Position numbers and translations under genes: made by a program. Shown piece after piece: positions 1 to 6,667 of a DNA stretch of 10,065 nt. This DNA is from Bacillota bacterium (GTDB lineage: Bacteria > Bacillota > Clostridia > Acetivibrionales > DSM-1351). The stretch's first letter is position 1; every line of letters starts with the position of its first letter. The DNA lies in assembly GCA_023417285.1 (NCBI GenBank), contig JAEZFR010000535.1, positions 1 to 10,065 of the forward strand, written 5' to 3'. The notes below the pieces were generated by a model that was not told where the DNA came from, ran no database searches, and saw only the letters and a list, made by a program, of their open reading frames with translations.

Positions 1-439
1 CCTTTACAGTGCCCGCTTTCTCAGCTAAAGAATAACCATCAATAAAATAAACCTTTTTAGCATTTTGTACTATACTTTCCTTCATAGCCTCTGCGTCATA
101 ATCATCATTACTAAGGGAAGCTGTAACAGGCTTTATAACCTGAGTATTTACTATTGCTACAGAATCCTTTCTAAGTCTTGCAAGGTTTCTTGCTGCTTCT
201 GCTAGTTCAAACGATATTAACACATCAGCTGACTGGAGAGGAATAACAGAGCTTTTTTTCTCACTGTCAATTCTGACATGGCTAACAACGCATCCCCCTC
301 TTTGTGACATTCCAATAGTCTCAGCAGTTCTAGCAAACTTTCCATCGGAGATTGCGGCAGCAGCGAGCAGTCTTGATGCAAGCACAGTCCCCTGTCCCCC
401 AACACCTGATATTAATATATTGCATCCGTAATTATTCAT
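1..439 (-). CDS. iorB: Indolepyruvate:ferredoxin oxidoreductase subunit beta, partial (3' end beyond the left edge)
   Basis: This is the small subunit of indolepyruvate ferredoxin oxidoreductase, a cytoplasmic enzyme that converts arylpyruvates plus CoA to aryl-acetyl-CoA and CO2 while reducing ferredoxin. The visible 146 codons begin with an NILISGVGGQGT stretch (about residues 7-18), the glycine-rich opening typical of the gamma-type domain of 2-oxoacid oxidoreductases. It continues with family-typical AETIGMSQRGG (about 39-49), VVSHVRI and SADVLISFE segments. Full IorB proteins are about 190-200 residues, so roughly a quarter is missing beyond position 1. The ATG at 439 is preceded by an AAAGGA ribosome binding site and lies 19 nt after the iorA stop codon, so the two genes are almost certainly co-transcribed. 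No frame damage is visible. Confidence 0.93.
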   Translation of the reverse strand, partial: MNNYGCNILISGVGGQGTVLASRLLAAAAISDGKFARTAETIGMSQRGGCVVSHVRIDSEKKSSVIPLQSADVLISFELAEAARNLARLRKDSVAIVNTQVIKPVTASLSNDDYDAEAMKESIVQNAKKVYFIDGYSLAEKAGTVK

Positions 440-458
440 AATATTTTGGGTCCTTTCT

Positions 459-2375
459 TTAGGCTTTCTTTTCTTCAATTGCCATAAATGGACATATCTT
501 CTGGCATAATCCACATCCATAGCAAAGTGAAGGTTCTATACAAATACTGTCACCTAACCTGCTAATAGCCGGACAACCAATTTCCTTTATACATCTGTTG
601 CACTTCTTGCAATTTTCATTAACATTATATTTTTTACTTGGCTTAAATAGTGCAATACATGGCGCTTCAAATAATACTACCGAAGGTCCGTTGAATTCGG
701 TCGCTTCCTTTATTAACTCCATAGCATTTGATAGTTCAAGCGGGTTCCCTTTTGTGATCTGCTTAACGCCACAGGCCTTAACGACACTATATATATCAAT
801 CTTCTCTGAAATACTGCTCATCATCGTTTTACCCGTACCAGGGTGTGGCTGATGCCCTGTCATTGCAGTTGTGCTGTTATCCAGTATTACTACTGTAATG
901 TCTGTCTGATTATATACAGCATTAACAATTCCCGGTATACCGGTATGGAAGAAGGTTGAATCCCCAATAAATGCAATATGCTTTGCATCGGGTTGAGCTC
1001 TCTTTATTCCCTGCGCAATTGTAATTCCAGCACCCATACATAAGCAGGTATCAACCATATCCAGTGGTTTGGCATTGCCCAAGGTATAGCAACCGATATC
1101 TCCTGTAAATACAGCCTTTTGCTTCTTCATCGCCTGCTTCACAGCATAAAATGCTGCTCTGTGTGGGCAACCTGCGCAAAGCACCGGCTGTCTAACAGGC
1201 AGTTTAGGTACATTGAGAGGTGTAACCACTTTTTCTGCCTCAAGCTTTAAAAAGTCAGCAATAGCGTTATAAACAAGTTCAAAGCAATACTCACCTGCAA
1301 AAGGAAGATGGCCTGTCTTTTTACCATAAATATTTGTGTTGAGTTTCTTGGATGCGCAAAGCATCAGCAGTTCATCCTCAATAACAGAATCCAGTTCCTC
1401 AAAAACCAATACCTCTTCTAATCCTGTCATAAATTCTAAAGCCATCTGTTGTGGGAGAGGATAAGGTGTACCTACCTTAAATATCCTGATATCAAGACCT
1501 AGTTTGTCTACTGCTTCCTGTACGTAGGTATAGGCAACGCCTGATGCGGCTATACCATATTTGCTATTTTCACTCGTTTTACAGGAACCTAAACTGTCAG
1601 CGGTACTAACACCTACGCTGCAACAAGAGTTTCCTGCACCTGAGCTATTACAGGAGTTACTCGTTCCTGAGCTGTAAGAGTTAATCGCCCCTGAACTATA
1701 ACAGGAGTTAAATTTGCTCTGTGAAAACAGCTCTGAAAGCTTCATTTGTAGCCCCTCTATATGTAAGTGCTTTTTATATGCCAAACTCGGGAAAATGACC
1801 CATCTCGGATCCTTCACAAAACCAGCTGCTTTGTGAGGCTCACGGTAGTCATCTACATCTATGGTAGCGCACGCGTGGCACACTCTAGTAGTTGGCCTCA
1901 AGAAAACTGGCAATTCAACCAATTCAGATAGTTCGAAAGCATATTGTATCATCTCAAATGCCTCTTCTGGAGTAGATGGATCTAGTACCGGAAGGTTTGA
2001 AAATCTGGCATAATGCCTTGTGTCCTGCTCAGTTTGTGATGAAAAAGGTCCCGGATCATCGGCTACCAAAACAACCATTCCGCCCTTAACACCTATGTAT
2101 GCCAAACTCATTAAGGGGTCAGAAGCAACGTTTAATCCCACCTGTTTCATGGTGACAAGAGTTCGTGCACCAGAATACGCAGCACCGGCACCAACCTCCA
2201 TTGCTGATTTTTCATTGACAGACCATTCAACATAAATATCACCTGGATTATGCTCTGCTATAGTTTCCAGAACCTCAGTTGAAGGAGTTCCGGGATAGCC
2301 TGTTACTACGTTAACACCGGCTCTTATAGCCCCCATCGCTATAGCTTCATTGCCCATCAGTAGTTTTTTTGCCAT
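459..2375 (-). CDS. iorA: Indolepyruvate:ferredoxin oxidoreductase subunit alpha with a repeat-derived insert
   Basis: This is the large catalytic subunit of the arylpyruvate:ferredoxin oxidoreductase, 638 residues from the ATG at 2375. Domains in order: the N-terminal pyrimidine-type 2-oxoacid oxidoreductase domain (about 1-195, with MGNEAIAMGA and GYPGTPSTEV); a transketolase-C-like domain (about 272-380); an LCAGCPHR motif (about 399-406); the thiamine-diphosphate domain, with GDIGCYTLG and GDS (471-473) leading to the distal Asn (about 500); and two C-terminal [4Fe-4S] clusters with Cys 589/592/595/601 and 618/621/624/628. An in-frame ATG at 2387 is also open, but its AAAGGA ribosome site would abut it with no spacer, whereas the ATG at 2375 has a 12-nt spacer, so I prefer 2375. 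The protein is some 30-40 residues longer than I expect for the family because of a Ser/Cys/Asn/Gly-rich repeat insert at residues 223-257. First gene of an iorAB operon. Confidence 0.95.
   Translation of the reverse strand: MAKKLLMGNEAIAMGAIRAGVNVVTGYPGTPSTEVLETIAEHNPGDIYVEWSVNEKSAMEVGAGAAYSGARTLVTMKQVGLNVASDPLMSLAYIGVKGGMVVLVADDPGPFSSQTEQDTRHYARFSNLPVLDPSTPEEAFEMIQYAFELSELVELPVFLRPTTRVCHACATIDVDDYREPHKAAGFVKDPRWVIFPSLAYKKHLHIEGLQMKLSELFSQSKFNSCYSSGAINSYSSGTSNSCNSSGAGNSCCSVGVSTADSLGSCKTSENSKYGIAASGVAYTYVQEAVDKLGLDIRIFKVGTPYPLPQQMALEFMTGLEEVLVFEELDSVIEDELLMLCASKKLNTNIYGKKTGHLPFAGEYCFELVYNAIADFLKLEAEKVVTPLNVPKLPVRQPVLCAGCPHRAAFYAVKQAMKKQKAVFTGDIGCYTLGNAKPLDMVDTCLCMGAGITIAQGIKRAQPDAKHIAFIGDSTFFHTGIPGIVNAVYNQTDITVVILDNSTTAMTGHQPHPGTGKTMMSSISEKIDIYSVVKACGVKQITKGNPLELSNAMELIKEATEFNGPSVVLFEAPCIALFKPSKKYNVNENCKKCNRCIKEIGCPAISRLGDSICIEPSLCYGCGLCQKICPFMAIEEKKA
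1605..1709 (-). repeat. Degenerate 27-bp tandem repeat inside iorA
   Basis: Four head-to-tail units on the coding strand, each starting with AACTC, at 1709-1683 (27 nt), 1682-1659 (24 nt), 1658-1632 (27 nt) and 1631-1605 (27 nt). They encode NSCYSSGAI, NSYSSGTS, NSCNSSGAG and NSCCSVGVS. All units are multiples of three, so the reading frame is kept. The array lies in the linker between the N-terminal pyrimidine-type domain and the transketolase-C-like domain of IorA, where a short linker is expected. The second unit is one codon shorter, and divergence between units suggests the array is not very recent. Confidence 0.85.
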
Positions 2376-2430
2376 TTTTATTATCATTCCTTTCGGACTT
2401 ATTTGTTATAGGACTTTGTCATTTCATAAA

Positions 2431-2439
2431 ATTATACCA
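2431..2439 (-). promoter_or_regulatory. Candidate extended -10 promoter for iorAB
   Basis: On the minus strand the sequence reads TGGTATAAT, a perfect -10 hexamer (2436-2431) preceded by a TGn extended -10 element. No good -35 hexamer is found at 16-18 nt upstream, which extended -10 promoters tolerate. Transcription would begin near 2424, giving a leader of about 50 nt before the iorA ATG at 2375. No transcript data are available, so this is a sequence-based prediction. Confidence 0.55.
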
Positions 2440-2506
2440 TATGTTTGTACAGAATTAATAATGTTTTTACCCGTTTTAAAATTTGAATTTTTTTGAAATT
2501 TTGTAC

Positions 2507-2535
2507 TTTTCATACAAGCATCAATTAGGTATAAT
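2507..2535 (+). promoter_or_regulatory. Sigma-A-type promoter of the P-II gene
   Basis: The -35 is TTTTCA (2507-2512, 4 of 6 consensus bases) and the -10 is a perfect TATAAT (2530-2535), separated by 17 nt. The A/T tracts at about 2474-2500, directly upstream of the -35, resemble an UP element. A strong AAGGGGG ribosome binding site (2562-2568) lies 9 nt before the ATG at 2578. The promoter is divergent from and close to the iorAB promoter, with the two -10 boxes about 94 bp apart. Confidence 0.7.
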
Positions 2536-2577
2536 TTACTTATATGAGGGATTTCATTAAGAAGGGGGTTTTGTATA

Positions 2578-2919
2578 ATGAAAATGATTGTCGCAATAGT
2601 ACGTCCTGAAGCTTTTGAGGATGTAAAACAGGCATTATTTGATGCACAAGTTTATAAGATGACAGTTACACATGTCAAAGGGTGTGGCCAGCAAATGGGG
2701 TATACCGAAAGCTACAGAGGAACTGTTACAGAAGTTAACCTGCTTAACAAGGTTCGTTTTGAGATTTCGGTTAACGACCAATTTGTTAAGCCTACCATTG
2801 ATGCAATAATGAAAGCAGCACGAACAGGTAATATTGGTGACGGAAAGATTTTTGTACTTCCTATTGAGGAATGTTATAGAATCAGAACTGGAGAAGAAGG
2901 CGGAGAAGCGATAGGTTAA
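2578..2919 (+). CDS. P-II family nitrogen regulatory protein (GlnB/GlnK-like) with altered T-loop
   Basis: This is a 113-residue trimeric signal-transduction protein of the P-II family, which senses ATP/ADP and 2-oxoglutarate and binds target proteins in the cytoplasm. It aligns without gaps to E. coli GlnB through residue 58. Gly35, Gly37, Gln39, Tyr46-Arg47-Gly48 and Lys58 are kept, as is the second family signature AARTGNIGDGKIFV (about 80-93) and the RIRTGEE segment of the nucleotide site. In the T-loop the uridylylated Tyr51 is Thr, Glu50 is Val, Arg38 is Gln and Lys40 is Met, so GlnD-type modification at Tyr51 cannot occur. No amtB, glnA or nif gene is next to it; the neighbours are divergent iorAB and a convergent LtaS-like gene. 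It is a single-gene transcription unit with its own promoter and terminator. I cannot assign it to GlnB, GlnK or NifI. Confidence 0.93.
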   Translation: MKMIVAIVRPEAFEDVKQALFDAQVYKMTVTHVKGCGQQMGYTESYRGTVTEVNLLNKVRFEISVNDQFVKPTIDAIMKAARTGNIGDGKIFVLPIEECYRIRTGEEGGEAIG

Positions 2920-2924
2920 TATTT

Positions 2925-2955
2925 ATGGGGGCTGTTCTTAGCCCCTATTTTTTTT
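2925..2955 (+). terminator. Rho-independent terminator of the P-II gene
   Basis: The stem pairs 2925-2933 with 2940-2948: a GGGGCT/AGCCCC core extended by one G-T and two A-T pairs, with the six-base loop GTTCTT, followed by a run of eight T at 2948-2955. It begins 5 nt after the P-II stop codon. The right arm and T-run lie within the last codons of the convergent LtaS-like gene (stop codon at 2938-2940). On the minus strand no T-run follows, so it should act mainly on plus-strand transcription. Confidence 0.88.
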
Positions 2956-4890
2956 GAAGTAGTTGCCTCTTATTATTAGGTCTGCTATCTCCATCCCTTG
3001 CGTTGCAAGCTTTTTATCACCTTCGGAAGGTGTTCCCTTTATGCTCATATCCCTTAGTAATGCATAATTTTTATTTGTGTTAAGTAGATTTCTTCCCATT
3101 GCAGTACTTAGATACTGTTTTTTATCCAATCCCATTAAATACCCCAATGTAGGTAGAATATCAACCTGCCCCCCAGTAGTTTCAATAACCTTCCGCTGTT
3201 GATGCTTTTTGTAAATAATTAAGGGTATGTGCTTATCATTTTTTATCATCCAACTCTCAGCACCACTAATTTTGTAGATATCGTTCTGGAAATACTTATG
3301 TACACCCTCATGGTCACCGTAAATTGCAACTATGGTGTTTTCAAGTAACCCATCTTTATCAAGGTTATTAAGAAAATTCCCCAATTGAGTATCCATGTAA
3401 TTGACACATTGAAAATATCCTCCAAGCTTAGTGTTATTATACTTCTCACTCAGTTTCAAGCTCTGATATTGGGCTGGAAGATTAAAGGGCGTGTGGCTTG
3501 ACAAGGTAACCATAAAAGTATAAAAAGGTTGTTTTTGCTTTAAAATAATTGGTTCAACTTGATTGAGATACTCCCTGTCACTTATCCCCATAATAATCTT
3601 TTCAGTGCATTTATAGTTTGAAGAATCATAAAGCTTATCAAACCCCATAGAAGTAAGTGCAGGCTTCCAATTCCACATTCCCGCATCATCAGGATGAAAT
3701 ACTGACGTGAAGTACCCCTGCTGTTTAAAAATCTGAGGTAGAGAATTGTATGAGGTAATGGGATTATTAATAAAGGTGGTGCCCATTCTTATAGGATAGA
3801 CTGATGCATTAGTCATCAGGTCAGCATCAGAGCTATTTCCACCTCCCACCTGCTCATAGTAGTTTTTAAAATATAAGCTGTTTCCAAGCAGCTTATTTAT
3901 ATTTGGCGTAATTTCCTGTCCTTCAACCCTCTGATTAAGAACAAAGTTCTCTAAAGATTCCACTTGTATAACCAGTAGATTCTTCCCCTTATATATGCCA
4001 CTATACTCATTATCACCCAGGTTTTCTTGTTTTGCAGCGAACCATTGCTCAATCTCTTGAACTTGCTTCTGAGATAAGCTTATCTCATTCTTATCTACTA
4101 AATATAGCTTTGAGCTATAAAACTCGTACCCAAGCGGTGAAATGTTTGACACAGTAGACATAGCGTTTAATTTATAATAAATCCAGTTAATTGGTGTCTT
4201 TGAGGTTAGATTATTTGCTACAGGCGCAATTATCAAAAAGCTCAATAGGCCTATGCAAAAACACATAGCCGAAAAAATAAATTTTCTTGGAAGATGTCTA
4301 TATGCCTTTCTTCTGAGAATAGCGTATGTAATCAGTATTGGAATATCTAAGAAAAAGATAAGATCAGTGATATGAGTAAGTGCTACAAATCCAGTTATGG
4401 TATCTGTAAGATTTCCTCCTGCCTTTAATTCATATAAGGATGGAAGAGTATTAAATCCGCGAAGGTACCATAAATTAACAAGAAGTAGAAATGAGACCAA
4501 AATATCCAAGGCAATAACACTAATTATTCTGGCCTTATCTTTAAATAAATAGACTATCCATATAACTAGCAAGACAGCTCCTATATAATAAATGGGTCTA
4601 TAAGCAAAGGTTCTAAATACTAGGCTTAAAGCTGTTCTAATATGTGGTATGTCATGAGTAGCATCTGTTATATACCCTAGTAAAAGAATATTTTTAAGTA
4701 GTATAGAAATAAAAACATAGATAGAGAGAAACTCGTTGGGCCAGAATTTCCACCAACTGTTACTTTTAGTTAGGCTTTCAACTTCTGTTCCTACAAACAG
4801 CCCAACTGCCCCTTCCTCTTTATCAGCTTTGGCAACCGCCTCAACACACTGAGCCGGTTGCTCACTCTCATTAATAATTCTGTCATCCAT
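2938..4890 (-). CDS. LtaS-family membrane sulfatase (lipoteichoic-acid-synthase-like)
   Basis: This 650-residue protein has the LtaS/YfnI/YqgS architecture: five membrane helices (about 53-73, 99-116, 122-142, 171-192, 204-224), then an extracellular alkaline-phosphatase-fold sulfatase domain (about 300-600). Family members transfer glycerol phosphate from phosphatidylglycerol to a growing lipoteichoic acid chain or primer. Likely metal ligands are Glu311 (VESLE), Asp526-His527 (YGDHEG) and the nucleophile position in GGGNSSDAD; His466 (SSHTPF) and the WNWKP segment near 406-410 also fit. The nucleophile position, Thr in characterised LtaS proteins, is Ser353 here. A hydrophilic, acidic N-terminal stretch of about 50 residues precedes the first helix. 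The ATG at 4890 follows the ABC-F stop by 17 nt and has only a weak ribosome site, suggesting translational coupling. Substrate is inferred from the family; another phosphoglycerol transferase activity is possible. Confidence 0.9.
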   Translation of the reverse strand: MDDRIINESEQPAQCVEAVAKADKEEGAVGLFVGTEVESLTKSNSWWKFWPNEFLSIYVFISILLKNILLLGYITDATHDIPHIRTALSLVFRTFAYRPIYYIGAVLLVIWIVYLFKDKARIISVIALDILVSFLLLVNLWYLRGFNTLPSLYELKAGGNLTDTITGFVALTHITDLIFFLDIPILITYAILRRKAYRHLPRKFIFSAMCFCIGLLSFLIIAPVANNLTSKTPINWIYYKLNAMSTVSNISPLGYEFYSSKLYLVDKNEISLSQKQVQEIEQWFAAKQENLGDNEYSGIYKGKNLLVIQVESLENFVLNQRVEGQEITPNINKLLGNSLYFKNYYEQVGGGNSSDADLMTNASVYPIRMGTTFINNPITSYNSLPQIFKQQGYFTSVFHPDDAGMWNWKPALTSMGFDKLYDSSNYKCTEKIIMGISDREYLNQVEPIILKQKQPFYTFMVTLSSHTPFNLPAQYQSLKLSEKYNNTKLGGYFQCVNYMDTQLGNFLNNLDKDGLLENTIVAIYGDHEGVHKYFQNDIYKISGAESWMIKNDKHIPLIIYKKHQQRKVIETTGGQVDILPTLGYLMGLDKKQYLSTAMGRNLLNTNKNYALLRDMSIKGTPSEGDKKLATQGMEIADLIIRGNYFKKNRG

Positions 4891-4907
4891 AATAAATCAT
4901 CTCGCTG

Positions 4908-6464
4908 TCACACAATCTTAGTTGTCCATTTTTCTACGTTCCATATATCTGTTACCCAATCTTCATAGAATTCAGGTTCATGGCAAACCAAAAGAATAGT
5001 CCCTTTAAACTCTTTCAATGCACGCTTTAACTCTTCCTTTGCATCTACGTCAAGATGGTTTGTTGGCTCGTCCAATACCAGCCAATTTACATCCTTTAGC
5101 ATCAGCTTACATAACCTAACCTTTGCATTTTCTCCACCGCTTAACACCATCATTTGGCTTGTAATGTGTTCGGTAGTGAGACCACATTTTGCAAGTGCAC
5201 CTCTAACCTCGGCATTTGTAAGACCCGGATAGTCGTTCCAAACCTCATCAAGTGCTGTATTTGTGTTGTAATGAGAAGCTTCCTGCTCAAAGTAACCTGT
5301 GTAAAGATAATCATCTAAAATGACCTTGCCTGCTACTGGGTTCAATTCCCCTATAAGAGTACGAAGAAGTGTAGATTTTCCTAATCCGTTAACCCCTTTA
5401 AGGGCAACCTTTTGTCCACGTTCAAGAGAAATATTCAGGGGACTTGTAAGTGGTGAGTCATAGCCAATAACAAGATTCTCGGCTTGGAATACAAACCTAC
5501 CTGAAGCTCTTGCCTCTCTGAACTTAAAGATAGGCTTGGGCTTTTCTTTGACCTTCTCAATAATATCCATCTTATCCAGCTTCTTCTGACGGCTTTTTGC
5601 CATATTTGTAGTAGCAACCCTGGCCTTGTTTCTTGCAATAAAGTCTTCAAGCTTGTCAATTTCCTTCTGTTGCTTTTCATATGCCTGTTGCTGCTGCAGC
5701 TTTTTCAACTCATACATTTCCTTGAATTGCTCATAGTTGCCGGAATATCTTGTTAAAATAGCATTTTCAACATGATAAATAACATTGACAACATCATTTA
5801 AAAAAGGTATGTCATGGGATACCAATACAAATGCATTCTCATAATTCTTGAGGTAATTCTTGAGCCATATAATATGGTTTTCATCAAGAAAGTTTGTGGG
5901 CTCGTCCAGTATCATAATCATAGGACTTTGAAGCAGCAGCTTTGTCAAAAGCACTTTGGCTCTCTGACCACCACTTAGATTTGATACATCAGTATCCAGC
6001 CCTATTTCTCCTAACCCAAGACCATTGGCAACTTCCTCAATCTTGGAATCAAGAATATAAAAACCGTTATGTTCAAGGGTACTCTGAATATCACCAACAT
6101 CCTCCATCATGGAGTCTAGCTCTTTTTCAGAAGCATCACCCATTTTTTCATAGATTTCGAGCATTTCCTTTTCTAAGTCAAACATATATTGAAATGCTTC
6201 TCTCAGTATTTCCCTAATGGTTTTTCCCGGTGTTAAAACGGTATGCTGATCTAAATACCCGGTAGTAATTCTATTACACCATTCTACTTTACCTTCATCC
6301 GGCATAAGTTTACCGGTGATTATGTTCAAGAATGTGGATTTCCCCTCTCCATTTGCACCTACAAGACCTACATGCTCCCCTTTCAAAAGTCTGAAGGAGG
6401 CACCCTCTAAAATTTTTCTGGCACCAAAGCCATGATTTACATTTTCAACATTTAAAATACTCAT
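4908..6464 (-). CDS. yfmM: ABC-F family ATPase, YfmM-like
   Basis: A soluble twin-ATPase protein of the ABC-F family, which lacks membrane domains and works on the ribosome. It is 518 residues, the same length I recall for B. subtilis YfmM, with strong resemblance throughout from memory. ATPase 1 has Walker A GANGEGKST (36-44), signature LSGGQ (163-167), Walker B LDEPTNFLD (186-194) and switch His217. ATPase 2 has GVNGLGKST (357-365), LSGGE (441-445), LDEPTNHLD (464-472) and His495. A charged, Gln/Lys-rich linker (about 240-320) corresponds to the tRNA-interacting segment of ABC-F proteins. A GGAG ribosome site sits 5 nt before the ATG at 6464. It is first in an operon with the LtaS-like gene. 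ABC-F proteins such as YfmR relieve ribosome stalling; for this subgroup that is inference, and I see no reason to call it an antibiotic resistance protein. Confidence 0.93.
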   Translation of the reverse strand: MSILNVENVNHGFGARKILEGASFRLLKGEHVGLVGANGEGKSTFLNIITGKLMPDEGKVEWCNRITTGYLDQHTVLTPGKTIREILREAFQYMFDLEKEMLEIYEKMGDASEKELDSMMEDVGDIQSTLEHNGFYILDSKIEEVANGLGLGEIGLDTDVSNLSGGQRAKVLLTKLLLQSPMIMILDEPTNFLDENHIIWLKNYLKNYENAFVLVSHDIPFLNDVVNVIYHVENAILTRYSGNYEQFKEMYELKKLQQQQAYEKQQKEIDKLEDFIARNKARVATTNMAKSRQKKLDKMDIIEKVKEKPKPIFKFREARASGRFVFQAENLVIGYDSPLTSPLNISLERGQKVALKGVNGLGKSTLLRTLIGELNPVAGKVILDDYLYTGYFEQEASHYNTNTALDEVWNDYPGLTNAEVRGALAKCGLTTEHITSQMMVLSGGENAKVRLCKLMLKDVNWLVLDEPTNHLDVDAKEELKRALKEFKGTILLVCHEPEFYEDWVTDIWNVEKWTTKIV

Positions 6465-6503
6465 ATAAGCTCCAGTAAAAATAATATAAAAGCATCAGAA
6501 ATC

Positions 6504-6532
6504 AGTATAGCTTATTAAAAACAGTAAATCAA
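6504..6532 (-). promoter_or_regulatory. Sigma-A-type promoter of the yfmM-ltaS-like operon
   Basis: On the minus strand TTGATT (6532-6527) and TATACT (6509-6504) are separated by exactly 17 nt. Transcription would start near 6497, leaving a leader of about 33 nt with a GGAG ribosome site before the ATG at 6464. It lies just downstream of the flotillin terminator, so the operon has its own promoter. Confidence 0.75.
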
Positions 6533-6554
6533 CAGAGCTTGTAAAAAAAAGGGT

Positions 6555-6585
6555 AAAAAATGCCCCTGTCATATTGATAGGGGCA
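6555..6585 (-). terminator. Rho-independent terminator of the nfeD-floT operon
   Basis: A perfectly paired 10-bp stem (one G-T pair) joins 6561-6570 and 6576-6585, with loop ATATT. Read on the minus strand it is followed at once by six T (6560-6555) and then, after ACCC, by another run of eight T. It sits about 80 nt after the flotillin stop codon. On the plus strand a T-run follows only after about 10 nt, so minus-strand termination is the main role. Confidence 0.9.
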
Positions 6586-6632
6586 CTTACTCCTGTTTTT
6601 TTATTAAGATTTTCATAAAACAATTTTTCAAG

Positions 6633-6657
6633 CTATCAACATCAATAGTCTTGATAG
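6633..6657. repeat. Short inverted repeat in the floT 3' untranslated region
   Basis: Perfect 7-bp arms CTATCAA (6633-6639) and TTGATAG (6651-6657) flank an 11-nt spacer, 10 nt downstream of the flotillin stop codon in the direction of transcription. No T-run follows directly on the minus strand, so it is not a second terminator by itself. It may be a minor mRNA 3'-end hairpin or chance. Confidence 0.4.
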
Positions 6658-6667
6658 TACCGCTTTA

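Noticed and set aside
217..405. 62-codon minus-strand frame inside the iorB region
   Set aside because: It lies in another frame of iorB, whose own frame gives a clear family match. Its translation is Leu/Ser-rich with no motif and no ribosome site of its own.
598..852. 84-codon plus-strand frame opposite iorA
   Set aside because: It is antisense to well-conserved iorA coding sequence (thiamine-diphosphate domain and first ferredoxin cysteines), has no ribosome site, and shows no recognisable protein feature.
1605..1709. CRISPR-like array reading of the iorA repeats
   Set aside because: Units are head-to-tail without unique spacers, are degenerate, and all keep the iorA frame. No cas gene is near. 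The same argument rejects the 8711-8800 repeats as CRISPR.
2938..4890. LtaS-like protein as a true arylsulfatase
   Set aside because: Five N-terminal membrane helices and the G-x-(T/S)-S-D nucleophile context match LtaS-type phosphoglycerol transferases. The C/S-x-P-x-R formylglycine motif of sulfatases is absent at the active site.
4908..6464. ABC-F protein as an antibiotic ribosome-protection factor
   Set aside because: Length and sequence match the housekeeping YfmM-type group across the whole protein. The linker is not unusually long and no resistance or mobile context is present.
6587..6664. An in-frame stretch of 25 codons after the flotillin double stop that reads like a protein tail
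   Set aside because: It has no start of its own before the middle of the stretch, follows two stop codons, and 25 open codons are easily found by chance. I see no family match.
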